A DNA stretch of 64,000 nucleotides from an uncultured Chiayiivirga sp. (GCA_934525595.1 CAKSZJ010000004.1:62001-126000); one strand, 5' to 3'. Counted from the first letter of the stretch, positions 50,291-60,947 are shown. The notes: generated by a model from the sequence alone, not told the origin. A program made the numbers and translations.

Positions 50291-51700
50291 ATGTCGTACG
50301 AACACGTCGAGAAGCTCATCAAGGATCACGCGGTCGAGTTCGTCGACCTGCGTTTCGCCGACATGGGCGGCAAGCAGCATCACGTGACCTTCCCGGTACG
50401 TGCCGTGGAGCCGGCCCTGTTCGAGGACGGCAAGATGTTCGATGGCTCTTCGATCGCCGGCTGGAAGGGCATCAACGAGTCGGACATGGTGCTGCTGCCC
50501 GATGCCACCAGCGCCTTCATCGACCCGTTCACCGCCGACCCGACCCTGGTGCTGGTCTGCGACGTTCTCGAACCGGCCACGATGCAGGCCTATGCCCGCT
50601 GCCCGCGCTCGGTGGCGCGACGCGCCGAAGCCTTCCTCAAGGCCAGCGGCATCGCCGAGACCGCCTTCTTCGGCCCGGAGCCGGAGTTCTTCATCTTCGA
50701 TTCGGTGCGCTGGGCCAACGACATGGGCCACACCTTCTTCCACATCGATTCGGAGGAAGCGCACTGGAATTCGGCCCGCGAGTACGAAGGCGGAAACACC
50801 GGCTATCGTCCCGGCGTGAAGGGCGGCTACTTCCCTGTGGCGCCGGCCGATACGCTGCACGACCTGCGTGCGGAAATGTGCAAGGTGCTCGAATCGCTCG
50901 GCATCGAAGTGGAGGTGCACCACCACGAGGTGGCGAACGCCGGCCAGTGCGAGATCGGAGTGAAGTTCAGCACCCTGCTGAAGAAGGCCGATGAACTTCT
51001 GACCCTCAAGTACGTGGTCAAGAACGTCGCGCACCGCTACGGCAAGACCGTCACCTTCATGCCCAAGCCGCTGGTGGGCGACAACGGATCGGGGATGCAC
51101 GTGCACCAGTCGCTGGCCAGGGACGGGCAGAACCTGTTTGCCGGTGAAGGTTACGGCGGCCTCTCGCAGATGGCGCTCTGGTACATCGGCGGCATCTTCA
51201 AGCATGCCCGGGCGATCAACGCCTTTTCCAACGCCACCACCAACAGCTACAAGCGCCTGGTGCCGGGCTTCGAGGCGCCCGTGATGCTGGCCTATTCGGC
51301 CCGCAACCGGTCGGCCTCGTGCCGTATTCCGTGGGTCAACAGCCCGAAGGCGCGCCGCATCGAAATGCGTTTCCCCGATCCGATGCAGAGCGGCTATCTC
51401 ACCTTTGCGGCCCTGCTGATGGCCGGTCTTGACGGCATCCGCAACAAGATCGATCCGGGCGCACCGAGCGACAAGGACCTTTACGACCTGCCGCCGGAAG
51501 AGGAAAGGAACATCCCCACCGTCTGCCATTCGCTCGATCAGGCGCTGGAAGCGCTCGATGCCGACCGCGACTTCCTCAAGGCCGGCGGAGTGTTCAGCGA
51601 CGACTTCATCGACGGCTACATCGCGATGAAGATGCAGGAGGTCACGAAGTTCCGCGCCTCGACCCACCCGCTGGAATACGCGCTCTACTACGGGCTTTGA
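50291..51700 (+). CDS. glnA: Glutamine synthetase, type I
   Basis: Start at ATG 50291 ([20 protein letters not shown]); 469 residues, as in E. coli. Signatures are [62 protein letters not shown], and the adenylylation site [13 protein letters not shown] [10 protein letters not shown] with Tyr398. It joins ammonia and glutamate with ATP, and the Tyr implies control by GlnE adenylylation. An NtrC-like site lies upstream. No glnL/glnG (ntrB/ntrC) genes follow it here; the next gene is on the other strand. Confidence 0.97.
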   Translation: MSYEHVEKLIKDHAVEFVDLRFADMGGKQHHVTFPVRAVEPALFEDGKMFDGSSIAGWKGINESDMVLLPDATSAFIDPFTADPTLVLVCDVLEPATMQAYARCPRSVARRAEAFLKASGIAETAFFGPEPEFFIFDSVRWANDMGHTFFHIDSEEAHWNSAREYEGGNTGYRPGVKGGYFPVAPADTLHDLRAEMCKVLESLGIEVEVHHHEVANAGQCEIGVKFSTLLKKADELLTLKYVVKNVAHRYGKTVTFMPKPLVGDNGSGMHVHQSLARDGQNLFAGEGYGGLSQMALWYIGGIFKHARAINAFSNATTNSYKRLVPGFEAPVMLAYSARNRSASCRIPWVNSPKARRIEMRFPDPMQSGYLTFAALLMAGLDGIRNKIDPGAPSDKDLYDLPPEEERNIPTVCHSLDQALEALDADRDFLKAGGVFSDDFIDGYIAMKMQEVTKFRASTHPLEYALYYGL

Positions 51701-51721
51701 GCGCAGCGGTGGCCGGCGTGC

Positions 51722-52267
51722 TCAGTCGCCGGCCATCGACAGGTAGCTGTCCTTGAGGCGCACGTAGTGCGCGGCGCTGTAGCGCAGCGACTCCATCTCG
51801 CGCTCGCTGAGCCGCCGCACGCAGCGCGCCGGGTTGCCCAGCCACAGTTCTCCCGAACCCACCGTCTTGCCCGAGGGCACCAGGGCGCCGGCACCGACGA
51901 AGCCGAAGTCTTCCACCGTGGCGCCGTCCAGCACGGTGGCGCGCATCCCGATCAGGCAGAAGTCGCCCACCGTGCAGCCGTGCAGGATCACGCCGTGGCC
52001 CACCGTGGTGTCCGAGCCGATGCGCGTGGGAAAGCCGCCCGGCCGGGTGTAGGGGCCGTCGTGGCTGACGTGCACGATGCTGCCGTCCTGGATGCTGGTG
52101 CGCGCGCCCACGCAGATGGAATTCACGTCGCCGCGCAGCACCGCGCCGGGCCAGATCGAGACGTCATCGCCCAGCACCACCTCGCCGATCACGGTGGCGG
52201 CCGGATCGACATAGACGCGCGCACCGAGCGCGGGTGTGGCGTGCAGGAAAGGACGGACGGGATTCAT
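51722..52267 (-). CDS. Gamma-class carbonic anhydrase family protein
   Basis: Start at ATG 52267 (MNPVRPFLHATPALGARVYVD), 181 residues. It is a left-handed beta-helix made of hexapeptide repeats (VIGEVVLGDDVSIWPGAVLRGDV, TTVGHGVILHGCTVGDFCLIGMRATV). The zinc ligands are in DGSIVHVSHD and VGHGVILHG (three His). It is like YrdA/PaaY proteins, which may hydrate carbon dioxide or act as thioesterases. It converges on glnA with 21 bases between, and radC lies behind it on the same strand after 98 bases in which I see nothing. Confidence 0.93.
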   Translation of the reverse strand: MNPVRPFLHATPALGARVYVDPAATVIGEVVLGDDVSIWPGAVLRGDVNSICVGARTSIQDGSIVHVSHDGPYTRPGGFPTRIGSDTTVGHGVILHGCTVGDFCLIGMRATVLDGATVEDFGFVGAGALVPSGKTVGSGELWLGNPARCVRRLSEREMESLRYSAAHYVRLKDSYLSMAGD

Positions 52268-52365
52268 CGGATCCTGAGCGGGGTGGACCAGGCGATGCAG
52301 TTTAGCCGGGTGTGCCCGCGCCACCAGCACGCGGCGGTCGCCGATCCGGATCGTGGTCGGTGCGT

Positions 52366-53037
52366 TCACAGCCAGCCCCGCTCGGCGAAGCTGGTGACTT
52401 CGTCGCCAATCACGAAATGATCGAGCACGCGTACACCCACCAGTTTCAGGGCTTCGCGCAGGGCATCGGTGAGCATGCGGTCGGCGGCGCTGGGTTCGGC
52501 GATGCCGCTGGGATGGTTGTGCGCGAACACCACCGCGGCGGCGTTGTGTTCCAGGGCGCGGCGTACCACTTCGCGCGGATGTACCTCGCTGCTGTCGAGC
52601 GTACCCATGAACAGCTCCTCCATCGCGATGGGGCGGTGCCGGGTGTCGACGAACAGACAGGCGAAGACCTCGCGCGTGCGATCCCGCAGCCGTGCGCGGA
52701 AGTATTCGCCGGCGTGACGCGGATGGGTGATGGCGTCGGGCCGGTCCAGCTTGGTCGCCAGATGGCGGGTGGCCAGCTCCAGCGCGGCGACCAGACGCGC
52801 GGCGCGCGCCGGACCCAGCCCGGATTCGCGAACCAGCTCGGCGCCGGGCAGCGCCAGAAGGCCGCGCAGGCCGCCGCGCCGCGCCAGCAGCTCGCGTCCC
52901 AGTTCGATCGCGTTGCGTCCCGGCAGCCCGGTGCCGAAGAACACGGCGAGCAGTTCGGCGTCGGACAGCACCTGCGGTCCGCGGGCCAGCAATTTTTCGC
53001 GCGGCCTTTCTTCGGCCGGCCAGTCGCGCAGGTTCAT
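52366..53037 (-). CDS. radC: RadC family JAB-domain protein
   Basis: ATG 53037 is preceded by GGGAGGA, which decides the start (MNLRDWPAEERPREKLLARG); 223 residues. N-terminal helix-hairpin-helix region (ALPGAELVRESGLGPARAARLVAALEL) and a JAB/MPN domain with EELFMGTLDSSEVHPREVVRRAL and HNHPSGIAEPSAADR, the zinc motif with His, His and Asp. Despite its name, a direct role in repair is not established. The location divergent from coaBC is conserved in many gammaproteobacteria. Confidence 0.95.
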   Translation of the reverse strand: MNLRDWPAEERPREKLLARGPQVLSDAELLAVFFGTGLPGRNAIELGRELLARRGGLRGLLALPGAELVRESGLGPARAARLVAALELATRHLATKLDRPDAITHPRHAGEYFRARLRDRTREVFACLFVDTRHRPIAMEELFMGTLDSSEVHPREVVRRALEHNAAAVVFAHNHPSGIAEPSAADRMLTDALREALKLVGVRVLDHFVIGDEVTSFAERGWL

Positions 53038-53200
53038 GTCGTCCTCCCATGGGCTCAGGTCCATACTTCATGAGCGGGCGCGTCGGCGGCATCGGCCCGG
53101 GGTGGCTTTGAAGTAAGCTGATCGTCCTGTTTTTGCATAGGACTTTTCCGATGCGGCCACGCCTTCGCCGCCTTCTGGCGATCACCTGCGGACCCCGGGC

Positions 53201-54415
53201 ATGAGCGCGGCACCGCAGCGCATCCTGCTCGGCGTGAGCGGCGGAATCGCGGCCTACAAGGCGGCCGATCTGGTGCGACGCCTGCGCGAGCGGGGCGCGC
53301 AGGTGCGCGTGGTGCTGACCGGGAACGCCGAACGCTTCGTCGGCGCGCTGACCTTCCAGGCGCTGTCGGGCGAACCGGTGCGCACCTCGCTTTGGGATGC
53401 CGCTGCGGAAGCCTCGATGGGCCATATCGAGCTGGCGCGCTGGGCCCAGCGCGTGGTGATCGCTCCGGCCTCAGCCGACCTGATCGCGCGCCTCGCCCAG
53501 GGCCAGGCTGACGACCTGCTGACCACGCTGTGTCTGGCCACCGAAGCGCCGCTCTACCTCGCGCCGGCGATGAACCGGGTGATGTGGGAGCACGCCGCGG
53601 TGCAGGCCAACCTGGGCACGCTGGTGGGGCGCGGTGCCGTGTTGCTGGGGCCCGATGCCGGCAGCCAGGCCTGCGGGGAAACCGGCGCGGGCCGCATGTG
53701 GGAGCCGATCGCGATCGCCGAGGCGGTCATGGCACCCGCCCCCGATCCCGAAGTTGCCGCGATCCTGGCCGGGCGACGCCTGCTGCTGACCGCCGGACCC
53801 ACGGTGGAGGACCTGGATCCGGTGCGCTATCTCGGCAACCGCAGCTCCGGCCGCATGGGGTATGCCGTTGCCGCTGAAGCGCGGCGGCTGGGCATGCGCG
53901 TCACCCTCGTCTCCGGCCCGGTCAACCTTTCCGTGCCGGAAGGCGTGGAGCGCGTCGCGGTGCGCAGCGCCGAACAGATGCACGGTGCGGTGATGGATCG
54001 CGTGGCGCAGTCGGACCTGTTCATCGCCACCGCCGCGGTGGCCGATTTCCGTCCGCGCGAAGCCAGCCGGGAAAAGATCAAGAAGCGCGGCGACGGCGGC
54101 CTGAGCCTGGAGCTGGTCCAGAACCCGGACATTCTCGCGGAGGTCGCCGCGAGGCAGGATCGGCCCTTTGTGGTCGGTTTCGCCGCGGAGACGAACGAGG
54201 TCGAGCGCTACGCGCGCGACAAGCTGGAGCGCAAGCGCCTGGACATGATCGCCGCCAATCGCGTGGGCGAGGAGGGCTCGGGCTTCGATGCGGACTGCAA
54301 TGCCCTGACCGTGCTGTGGCCCGGAGGGCGCCACGAGATCGCGCGTGCCGACAAGGCGCAGGTGGCACGGGAGTTGCTGGCCCTGATTGCCAGGCACCTC
54401 CGGAATCGACCATGA
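53201..54415 (+). CDS. coaBC: Bifunctional pantothenoylcysteine decarboxylase/synthetase CoaBC
   Basis: A 404-residue two-domain enzyme. The N-terminal flavoprotein CoaC has [20 protein letters not shown], the catalytic His in [28 protein letters not shown], and the substrate-recognition clamp [10 protein letters not shown]. The C-terminal CoaB has [38 protein letters not shown] and [12 protein letters not shown]. It joins Cys to phosphopantothenate and decarboxylates the product, on the way to coenzyme A. It overlaps dut by ATGA. The order coaBC-dut-algC is shared with pseudomonads. Confidence 0.97.
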   Translation: MSAAPQRILLGVSGGIAAYKAADLVRRLRERGAQVRVVLTGNAERFVGALTFQALSGEPVRTSLWDAAAEASMGHIELARWAQRVVIAPASADLIARLAQGQADDLLTTLCLATEAPLYLAPAMNRVMWEHAAVQANLGTLVGRGAVLLGPDAGSQACGETGAGRMWEPIAIAEAVMAPAPDPEVAAILAGRRLLLTAGPTVEDLDPVRYLGNRSSGRMGYAVAAEARRLGMRVTLVSGPVNLSVPEGVERVAVRSAEQMHGAVMDRVAQSDLFIATAAVADFRPREASREKIKKRGDGGLSLELVQNPDILAEVAARQDRPFVVGFAAETNEVERYARDKLERKRLDMIAANRVGEEGSGFDADCNALTVLWPGGRHEIARADKAQVARELLALIARHLRNRP

Positions 54416-54906
54416 CGCCCTTCGCCGCCCCGCCGCCGGATCCGACAGCATGTCCCGACGTGGCCATGCGGGTGCTCGATCCCCGCCTGGGCGCGGAGTT
54501 TCCGCTGCCCGATTACGCCACCGCCGGCGCAGCCGGGCTGGACCTTCGCGCCATGCTCGAGGCGCCGCTGACCCTGGCGCCGGGCCGGAGCGAACTGGTG
54601 CCCTCGGGGCTTGCGATCCACATTGCCGACCCGCACTGGTGCGCGGTGGTGCTGCCGCGCTCGGGTCTGGGCCATCGCCACGGGCTGGTGCTGGGCAACC
54701 TCACCGGGCTGATCGATGCAGACTACCAGGGCCCGCTCCTGCTCAGTCTGTGGAACCGCAGCGACAGGCCATTTACCATCAGTCCCGGCGACCGCGTCGC
54801 GCAGCTGGTGTTTGTTCCGGTCGGTCGGGTCCGTCTGGTGCCCGTCGCCGCCTTCGATCCGAGCGCGCGGGGCGAGGGTGGATTCGGGCACACCGGAACA
54901 GGTTGA
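54412..54906 (+). CDS. dut: Deoxyuridine 5'-triphosphate nucleotidohydrolase
   Basis: A 164-residue trimeric dUTPase starting at ATG 54412, inside the coaBC stop. Motifs: [12 protein letters not shown] (1), [11 protein letters not shown] (2), [21 protein letters not shown] (3), [10 protein letters not shown] (4) and [12 protein letters not shown] (5), the last closing over the active site. It turns dUTP into dUMP, which keeps uracil out of DNA and feeds dTMP synthesis. It has about 12 more residues at the N-terminus than E. coli Dut. Confidence 0.97.
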   Translation: MTPFAAPPPDPTACPDVAMRVLDPRLGAEFPLPDYATAGAAGLDLRAMLEAPLTLAPGRSELVPSGLAIHIADPHWCAVVLPRSGLGHRHGLVLGNLTGLIDADYQGPLLLSLWNRSDRPFTISPGDRVAQLVFVPVGRVRLVPVAAFDPSARGEGGFGHTGTG

Positions 54907-54935
54907 GCGCGCGATCGGGCGTCCAGGGGAAACGA

Positions 54936-57284
54936 ATGGCAAAGCGCAACAAGAACGAGCCCCGCGAAGCCTTGCGGCTGCCACCGCGGATCAGCGCCGG
55001 CATCCTGGGTGTGTTCGCACTGCTCGCGCTGCTGGGCGGTCTGGGAATCCTGTGGCAGACCTGGCGCGCATCCGACACGGAATCCGTGGGTCCGCGCCTG
55101 GAGCAGCTGCGCGGTGGCATCGCCACCGCGATCGCCGAGGAAGTGCGCCAGGTGCAGGAGCGCCTGGATGCGGCGATCCAGGATGCCCACCTGCGCGCCG
55201 ACGTGGCGGCCGGCGAGCTCGAAGCCGCCACCGAGCGCCTGCGCAGGGACTGGCCCAACGTCAACGACATCGCGATCTACGAGCCTTCGCTGGACGAGCC
55301 GTTTTCCGACGAGATGGCCGCGGTCGGTTTCGGCAAGCTTGCGTTGCTGACCTCGGCGGTCAACGAGCGCATCAGCCGCGTGGGCGTGGTGGGCAAGGGT
55401 GCCGAGCTCTCGCTCGGACTCGCGGCGCCCATCCTGGACGACGACGGCGTGCCGCTGGCAGTGGGCTACGGTGCCCTGCCGCTCGACACCATCACCGGCT
55501 CGGCCACGGCGGCCAGCCTTCCGGGCGGCTATCTGGAACTGCGCAGCGGGCAGCGGGTGCTCGTGCAGCAGGGCGATGCGAGCCTGCGGTTTGCTACCCA
55601 GGCCACCGCGGTCGAGGGGATCGCGCTGCAGGTCGCGACCGCCGCGCCGGAATTCGTGTCCACCCTGCCCTATTCCAAGACCACCCAGCTGGGCCTTGGA
55701 ACAGGCGCCTTGCTGCTGGGTGCCTTGCTGGTGTGGAAACTGCTCAAGACCCTGCGGCTTGGCGCCAGCGCGGGCCGGACGGTGGAGCCGACGTTCGCCG
55801 AAACCCTGCGACAGTCGGCGCAGGCCGGCGAGGGCGCGACGGCCGACGTCGCGCCGCGCTCAGAACCGAAGCGGGGCGCGGAGAAGCCCGTGCAGAAGAA
55901 GGCCGCGCTGGCGCTGGACCGCAGCATTTTCCGCGCCTATGACATCCGCGGCGTGCTCGGCAAGACCCTGAGCGACGACATCGCGCGCCTGCTGGGGCAA
56001 GCGATCGGCACCGTGATGGCCGAACGCGGCCTGAGGGAGATCGTGATCGGGCGCGACGGGCGCCTGTCGGGCCCCGAGCTGTCCGATGCGCTGATCGAGG
56101 GCCTGCGCCTGGCCGGGCGCGACGTCATCGACATCGGCATGGCGCCCACGCCGGTGGTGTATTTCGCCAGCTACCAGCTGCAGACCGGCTCCTGCGTCGC
56201 AGTGACGGGCAGCCACAACCCGCCCGATTACAACGGCTTCAAGATCGTCCTGGGCGGCGAAACCCTCGCGGGCGAGGCGATCGAGGATCTCTACTTCCGC
56301 ATCGTCGACGGCCTGCTGGACCAGGAGGGCGGCGGCGGCCTGCAGAGCATGGACGTGTCGACCGAATACGTCTCGCGCATCGCCTCGGACGTGCAGCTCG
56401 AACGCCCGCTCAAGGTCGTCGTGGATGCCGGCAACGGCGTGGCCGGCGTCATCGGGCCGCAGGTGCTGGAGGCGATCGGTGCCGAGGTGGTGCCGCTCTA
56501 TTGCGATATCGACGGCGAGTTCCCCAGCCATCATCCCGATCCGAGCGATCCGGAAAACCTGCGCGACCTGATCCACTTCGTGCAGAAGTTCGACGCCGAC
56601 CTGGGCCTGGCCTTCGACGGCGACGGCGATCGCCTCGGCGTGGTCACCCGGCAGGGCGAGGTGATCTTTCCCGATCGCCTGCTGATGCTGTTCGCGCGCG
56701 ATGTGCTGATCCGCAATCCCGGTGCCACGATCATCTACGACGTCAAGTGCACCGGGCACCTGGCCGGGCAGATCCTGCGCAACGGCGGCAGCCCGATCAT
56801 GTGGAAGACCGGCCATTCGCTGATCAAGGCCAAGATGCGTGAAACCGACGCCGAGCTGGCCGGCGAAATGAGCGGGCACTTCTTCTTCCGCGAGCGCTGG
56901 TTCGGCTTCGACGACGGCATCTATTCCGCTGCGCGCCTGCTGGAAATCCTCGCCACCGAGGACCGCAGCCCTGAAGAGGTCTTCGCCGAGCTGCCCAAGG
57001 GCGCCAGCACGCCCGAGCTCAAGGTGCCGATGGAAGAGGGCGCGCACTACGCCTACATCGACACGTTCTCCGAGGTGGCGCAGTTCGAGGACGCGAAGAT
57101 CTCCACCATCGACGGCATCCGCGCCGACTGGCCGGATGGCTGGGGCCTGGTGCGCTGCTCCAACACCACGCCGAGCCTGGTGCTGCGCTTCGACGCCGAC
57201 GACGAGGCGGCGCTCTTGCGCATCCAGCAGCTGTTCCGCGAGCAGCTCCTTGCGGTGGATCCGGATCTCGCCCTACCGTTCTGA
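54936..57284 (+). CDS. algC: Phosphomannomutase/phosphoglucomutase with membrane N-terminus
   Basis: Start at ATG 54936 behind AGGGGA; 782 residues. The C-terminal part (from about residue 327, LDRSIFRAYDIRG) is a full alpha-D-phosphohexomutase: TGSHNPPDYNG with phospho-Ser426, LAFDGDGDRLG (metal), GEMSGHFFF (sugar) and RCSNTTPSLVLRFDA (phosphate). It interconverts mannose-6-P/-1-P and glucose-6-P/-1-P for LPS and exopolysaccharide. The first 325 residues are unusual: helix (about 18-43), an extracytoplasmic domain of about 205 residues, a second helix (about 250-270) and a linker. This makes the enzyme a membrane protein with a sensor-like outer part. A similar long N-terminus is found in some relatives. 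Confidence 0.93.
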   Translation: MAKRNKNEPREALRLPPRISAGILGVFALLALLGGLGILWQTWRASDTESVGPRLEQLRGGIATAIAEEVRQVQERLDAAIQDAHLRADVAAGELEAATERLRRDWPNVNDIAIYEPSLDEPFSDEMAAVGFGKLALLTSAVNERISRVGVVGKGAELSLGLAAPILDDDGVPLAVGYGALPLDTITGSATAASLPGGYLELRSGQRVLVQQGDASLRFATQATAVEGIALQVATAAPEFVSTLPYSKTTQLGLGTGALLLGALLVWKLLKTLRLGASAGRTVEPTFAETLRQSAQAGEGATADVAPRSEPKRGAEKPVQKKAALALDRSIFRAYDIRGVLGKTLSDDIARLLGQAIGTVMAERGLREIVIGRDGRLSGPELSDALIEGLRLAGRDVIDIGMAPTPVVYFASYQLQTGSCVAVTGSHNPPDYNGFKIVLGGETLAGEAIEDLYFRIVDGLLDQEGGGGLQSMDVSTEYVSRIASDVQLERPLKVVVDAGNGVAGVIGPQVLEAIGAEVVPLYCDIDGEFPSHHPDPSDPENLRDLIHFVQKFDADLGLAFDGDGDRLGVVTRQGEVIFPDRLLMLFARDVLIRNPGATIIYDVKCTGHLAGQILRNGGSPIMWKTGHSLIKAKMRETDAELAGEMSGHFFFRERWFGFDDGIYSAARLLEILATEDRSPEEVFAELPKGASTPELKVPMEEGAHYAYIDTFSEVAQFEDAKISTIDGIRADWPDGWGLVRCSNTTPSLVLRFDADDEAALLRIQQLFREQLLAVDPDLALPF

Positions 57285-57295
57285 TTCCGCCTCGT

Positions 57296-57324
57296 GCCGC
57301 GCCCGTGCGTAACGCGGGCGCGGC
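57296..57324. terminator. Hairpin between convergent algC and M1/ABC gene
   Basis: A 10-base GC-only stem GCCGCGCCCG/CGGGCGCGGC with a nine-base loop, 12 bases after the algC stop. There is no T run; it may serve both strands. Confidence 0.6.
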
Positions 57325-57352
57325 GCAAGACCGCGTGCGGCTCAGTCCGCGA

Positions 57353-60300
57353 TCACTTCAGCGTCACCCGACGGCGGTTGTCGTCGGAAACGCGGTCGAT
57401 CAGCTTGTTGTACGGATCGATGCCGGCATCGTAAGGCTCGCCGTCCACCACGAGTTCCAGAGTGGTTTCGGTCTGCTCGAAGCGGTGCCGTGCGAGGTAC
57501 AGCACGCTCTCGTCGTCCTCCTTGCCGCCCTTCGGGCGTGCAAAGATGCCGACCTCGATCTCGTCGGTCACCGGCACCTCGTTTTCCTTGCCCTGGCCGT
57601 CGGCCTCGAACTTGGCCGCGTGCAGCTTCAGCGTCACCGCGTAGCGGCCGTCCTCGCGTTTCACCGCGGTGGCCTCCACCGCGCGATTGTCGAAGAACAC
57701 GATCTTCTCGAACAGGTCTTCGATCAGCGGATGGAACCTCGGGTCCGTGCCCTCGCGCAGGTAGGCCAGCAGCTCGCGCGAGGTGGTGTAGGGCGGTTCC
57801 TGATAGCCCTTGTCCTCCAGGAAGCGCTTGAGGATGGCGTTCAACGTCGTCTCGCCGATCGCTTCGCGCAGCGCGTAGAACACCAGCGAGCCTTTCTGGT
57901 AGTGGATGTACTGCTGATTCTCCACCAGCGCCAGCGGCAGCTCCTCGCGCTGTTCCATCGCGCGCGACATGAGATAGCGGTCGAGCTCGTACTTGAGGAA
58001 CTTGCGCATCCGCGCGCGGCCGTATTCCTTCTCCATCACCATCAGTGCCGAATACTGCGCCAGCGACTCGGACAGCATGGTTGATCCCTGCACGTTGGCG
58101 CCGATCACCTGGTGCGCCCACCACTGGTGCGCAACCTCGTGCGCGGTGACGTAGAACACGTAGTCGATCTTGTCCTCGTCGCGCAGGTCGGTGACGAAGC
58201 CGATGGCTTCCGAATAGGGCACGGTGTTGGCGAAGGCCTGGGCGAAGCCGGCGTAGCCGGGGAACTCCAGGATGCGCAGCTGGCGGTGCTGGTAGGGCGT
58301 GAAGTGGGTGCTGAAGTAATCGAGCGACTTCTGCGCCGCCTCGATCATGCGCGCGACGTTCCAGACGTGCTTGGGGTCGTGGTAGACCTCGATCGGCAGC
58401 CCGTTCCACTCCCCGCGCGCCACCTCCCAGCGCGCCGACAGCCAGGCCGCGAAGTTGAGCATCGGCACGTCCATGGTGTAGCGAAAGTAGCGGCGGCCAT
58501 CCTCGATCCACTCGCGCTGCAGGTAGCCCGGTGCCAGCGCGATCTGGTCGGGCGCGGTGGACACCGTGGTCTCGAACTCCAGCCAGTCGGCGTCGCCTGA
58601 GATGTAGGTGTTGGCGCGCGCCGCCTCGTCGTCGATCGATGCCATGCGCGGCACCTCGCCCAGATCGCGCTTGCGGCGCTCGTTGCGGTCCACGATCTGG
58701 TTGGATTCGAGATAGCCGAACTGCGGGAAAAGGAAGCTGTTGAAGAAGCTTCCGTTGTCCACCACCGCGGTCTGGGCGCGATCGTTGGGAAAGCCCTTCT
58801 GTTCGAGTGTCAGGCGGAAGTCGAAGTCCATTTCCGCCCCGGGCGCGAGCGGCTCGGCGAGGCGGTAGATCGCATAGTCGAGCACGTCGTCCTGCAGCAC
58901 CACCTCGTGTGCGGCGAAGTCCAGCGCCACCTGCCCGGCGCGGAAGCCGGCGGGAACGACGACGTGCAGCGTGTCGATGGCCTCGGCGTGGCGGTTCTTC
59001 AGCCGGTAGTGGCCACGCACCTGCGCGCTGCGCGTTTCCGGGTAGATGTCCACGTCCACCCGCATGCGGATGATGCGCGGCTGCGCGATGCCCTTGTACT
59101 GGCGGTACTTCCTCTCGTAGTCGGCCTGCCGGTCCAGCGCCACGTCGCCCGGCACGTACTCGTTCAGGCGGTGGGTGTTGTGGAAGACGAACAGTCCGCT
59201 GCCGACGAAGGCTGCCAGCGCCAGCACCGCGGCGACCGCCGGGCCTGGGCCGAAGCGTCGGCGCGCCTCGCGCAGGCGCTCGCGGAAGGAGGCGCGGTTG
59301 CCGCGCACCCAGAACACCAGCGCGGCGATGAACAGCAGCACCGCGAAGCTGCCCCAGTACAGCCGCAGCCAGCTCCAGCCGATCAGGAAGTGGCCGTAGC
59401 CGTTCATGTCCGAATAGGGCAGGGGCGGTGTGCCGAACGGGCGATAGAGGAGATCGTCGAGGTCGAGGAATCCCATCGTCGCGCGCAACACCAGATACAC
59501 CAGCATCAGCAGATAGCCGATGAACTTGTTGTTGCTGACGACCTGCAGGAACAGCGCCAGCACGCCCATCAGCACGAAGCCGGAGCACTCGATCAGCATT
59601 CGCGACAGGTACAGCCCCGGCTCGATCGCCACCCCGCCGCGGATGAGCTGGTAGACGATCGTCACCGCGATGCCCGAGGCATAGAACAGCAGCACCACGC
59701 CGGTGAGCGCCACGAGTTTGGAGGCCAGCGCGATCCAGTCGGCGTTGGGGTAGGCGTCGGTGACTTCGGCGATGCGTGCGCTGCGCTCGCGGAACACCAG
59801 CTCGCCGGCGTAGAACACCACGATGATCAGCAGGAACAGCGAATAGGAGCCGGTGATCAGGCCGACCATCGTGGCCGTGGTCGGATAGCGCGGGGTGCCG
59901 AACATCTCCATGCCGAAGCTGAGGTTGACGATCAGGATCATCAGCCCGAACAGCCCCATCACCAGCAGCGGCACGCCGCGCAGCACGCCCTTGAGGTCAA
60001 ACCCGGCCTGGTGCAGGAACTGCCGCACCTGCGCCGCAGGCCCGGTGGCGAGGGTGACCGCCGGGATAACGAGCGGTGCGGCGCGCGGCGTGGCGGACAG
60101 TGGCGCCGCGGCGGCGTTGCGGCGACGCAGGGTCCAGCCTTCCCGATCGGTGCGGAACAGGCGCCACGCCGCCCACAGCAGCAGCGCGCCCAGTGCCATC
60201 CAGATGGCCCGGTTGGCCAGCAGCAGCCCCGACAGCGGCGGCAGCTGCGTATTGCGTTCGCTGATCGACCAGTAGCGCGTGGCGGTTTCCACCGCGGCCA

Positions 60301-60937
60301 TGCCGTAGGGATCGATCAGCGCGCCGACCCAGCGGGTGTCGAGATCGGCCGTGAGCGTTTCGGTGACGATGTTGAACACCAGGAAGGCGATCACCCCGAC
60401 GTAGGTCATCAGCATCGAGCGCGTCGCCACCGCCAGGCAGAACAGCAGCGCGCCCATGAAGAAGAGGTTGGGCAGGATCAGCACCGCCAGCGCCCACAGG
60501 TAGGGCGCGGCGGTCGTCGGCCCCAGCCGTTCGGCGTCGACCCAGGGCATGAAGGTGCCGACGAAGATGCCGAGCGCCACGCCCAGCATGATCAGTCCGG
60601 CCATGCCGAGGCCGCCGGCGAAGCGGCCGAGGAGGTAGTCGCGCTTCTTCACCGGCGTGGTGAAGAACAGCTCGGCGGTGCGGTTGTCGAAATCGCGCAG
60701 CGCCGCGCCGCCGATGAAGATCACCGCCAGCAGCATCGCCAGCGAAATGAAGGCACCCAGGAGATAGACGATGACGTAGGGCGCATTGCGGTTGACGTTG
60801 CCGATGGCCCCGCCCACCTGCACCGCGTCGGAGCTGGCGGCACCGAAGGCGAGCAGGGCGAACACCGAGAACACCACCCAGAACACGGGGCTGGAGAACT
60901 GCTGGCGCAGCTCGAAGGCGAAAATGGTCCGGAACAT
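57353..60937 (-). CDS. ABC-2 membrane domains fused to M1 aminopeptidase
   Basis: Start at ATG 60937 (MFRTIFAFELRQQFSSPVFW); 1194 residues. The first ~620 residues hold two ABC-2 type permease halves with about twelve helices (QQFSSPVFWVVFSVFALLAFG; ELFFTTPVKKRDYLLGRFAGG; GELVFRERSARIAEVTDAYP). The rest is an M1 metallopeptidase: DYVFYVTAHEVAHQWWAHQ with His933, Glu934 and His937, then Glu957 in MLSESLAQYSALM. The spacing from His937 to this Glu is 19 residues, one more than in PepN. The peptidase part is outside or at the membrane face. It is paired with the ATPase gene ten bases upstream (60948). By inference it imports, exports or trims peptides; the substrate is unknown. Confidence 0.88.
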   Translation of the reverse strand: MFRTIFAFELRQQFSSPVFWVVFSVFALLAFGAASSDAVQVGGAIGNVNRNAPYVIVYLLGAFISLAMLLAVIFIGGAALRDFDNRTAELFFTTPVKKRDYLLGRFAGGLGMAGLIMLGVALGIFVGTFMPWVDAERLGPTTAAPYLWALAVLILPNLFFMGALLFCLAVATRSMLMTYVGVIAFLVFNIVTETLTADLDTRWVGALIDPYGMAAVETATRYWSISERNTQLPPLSGLLLANRAIWMALGALLLWAAWRLFRTDREGWTLRRRNAAAAPLSATPRAAPLVIPAVTLATGPAAQVRQFLHQAGFDLKGVLRGVPLLVMGLFGLMILIVNLSFGMEMFGTPRYPTTATMVGLITGSYSLFLLIIVVFYAGELVFRERSARIAEVTDAYPNADWIALASKLVALTGVVLLFYASGIAVTIVYQLIRGGVAIEPGLYLSRMLIECSGFVLMGVLALFLQVVSNNKFIGYLLMLVYLVLRATMGFLDLDDLLYRPFGTPPLPYSDMNGYGHFLIGWSWLRLYWGSFAVLLFIAALVFWVRGNRASFRERLREARRRFGPGPAVAAVLALAAFVGSGLFVFHNTHRLNEYVPGDVALDRQADYERKYRQYKGIAQPRIIRMRVDVDIYPETRSAQVRGHYRLKNRHAEAIDTLHVVVPAGFRAGQVALDFAAHEVVLQDDVLDYAIYRLAEPLAPGAEMDFDFRLTLEQKGFPNDRAQTAVVDNGSFFNSFLFPQFGYLESNQIVDRNERRKRDLGEVPRMASIDDEAARANTYISGDADWLEFETTVSTAPDQIALAPGYLQREWIEDGRRYFRYTMDVPMLNFAAWLSARWEVARGEWNGLPIEVYHDPKHVWNVARMIEAAQKSLDYFSTHFTPYQHRQLRILEFPGYAGFAQAFANTVPYSEAIGFVTDLRDEDKIDYVFYVTAHEVAHQWWAHQVIGANVQGSTMLSESLAQYSALMVMEKEYGRARMRKFLKYELDRYLMSRAMEQREELPLALVENQQYIHYQKGSLVFYALREAIGETTLNAILKRFLEDKGYQEPPYTTSRELLAYLREGTDPRFHPLIEDLFEKIVFFDNRAVEATAVKREDGRYAVTLKLHAAKFEADGQGKENEVPVTDEIEVGIFARPKGGKEDDESVLYLARHRFEQTETTLELVVDGEPYDAGIDPYNKLIDRVSDDNRRRVTLK

Positions 60938-60947
60938 GGGCGCGACC

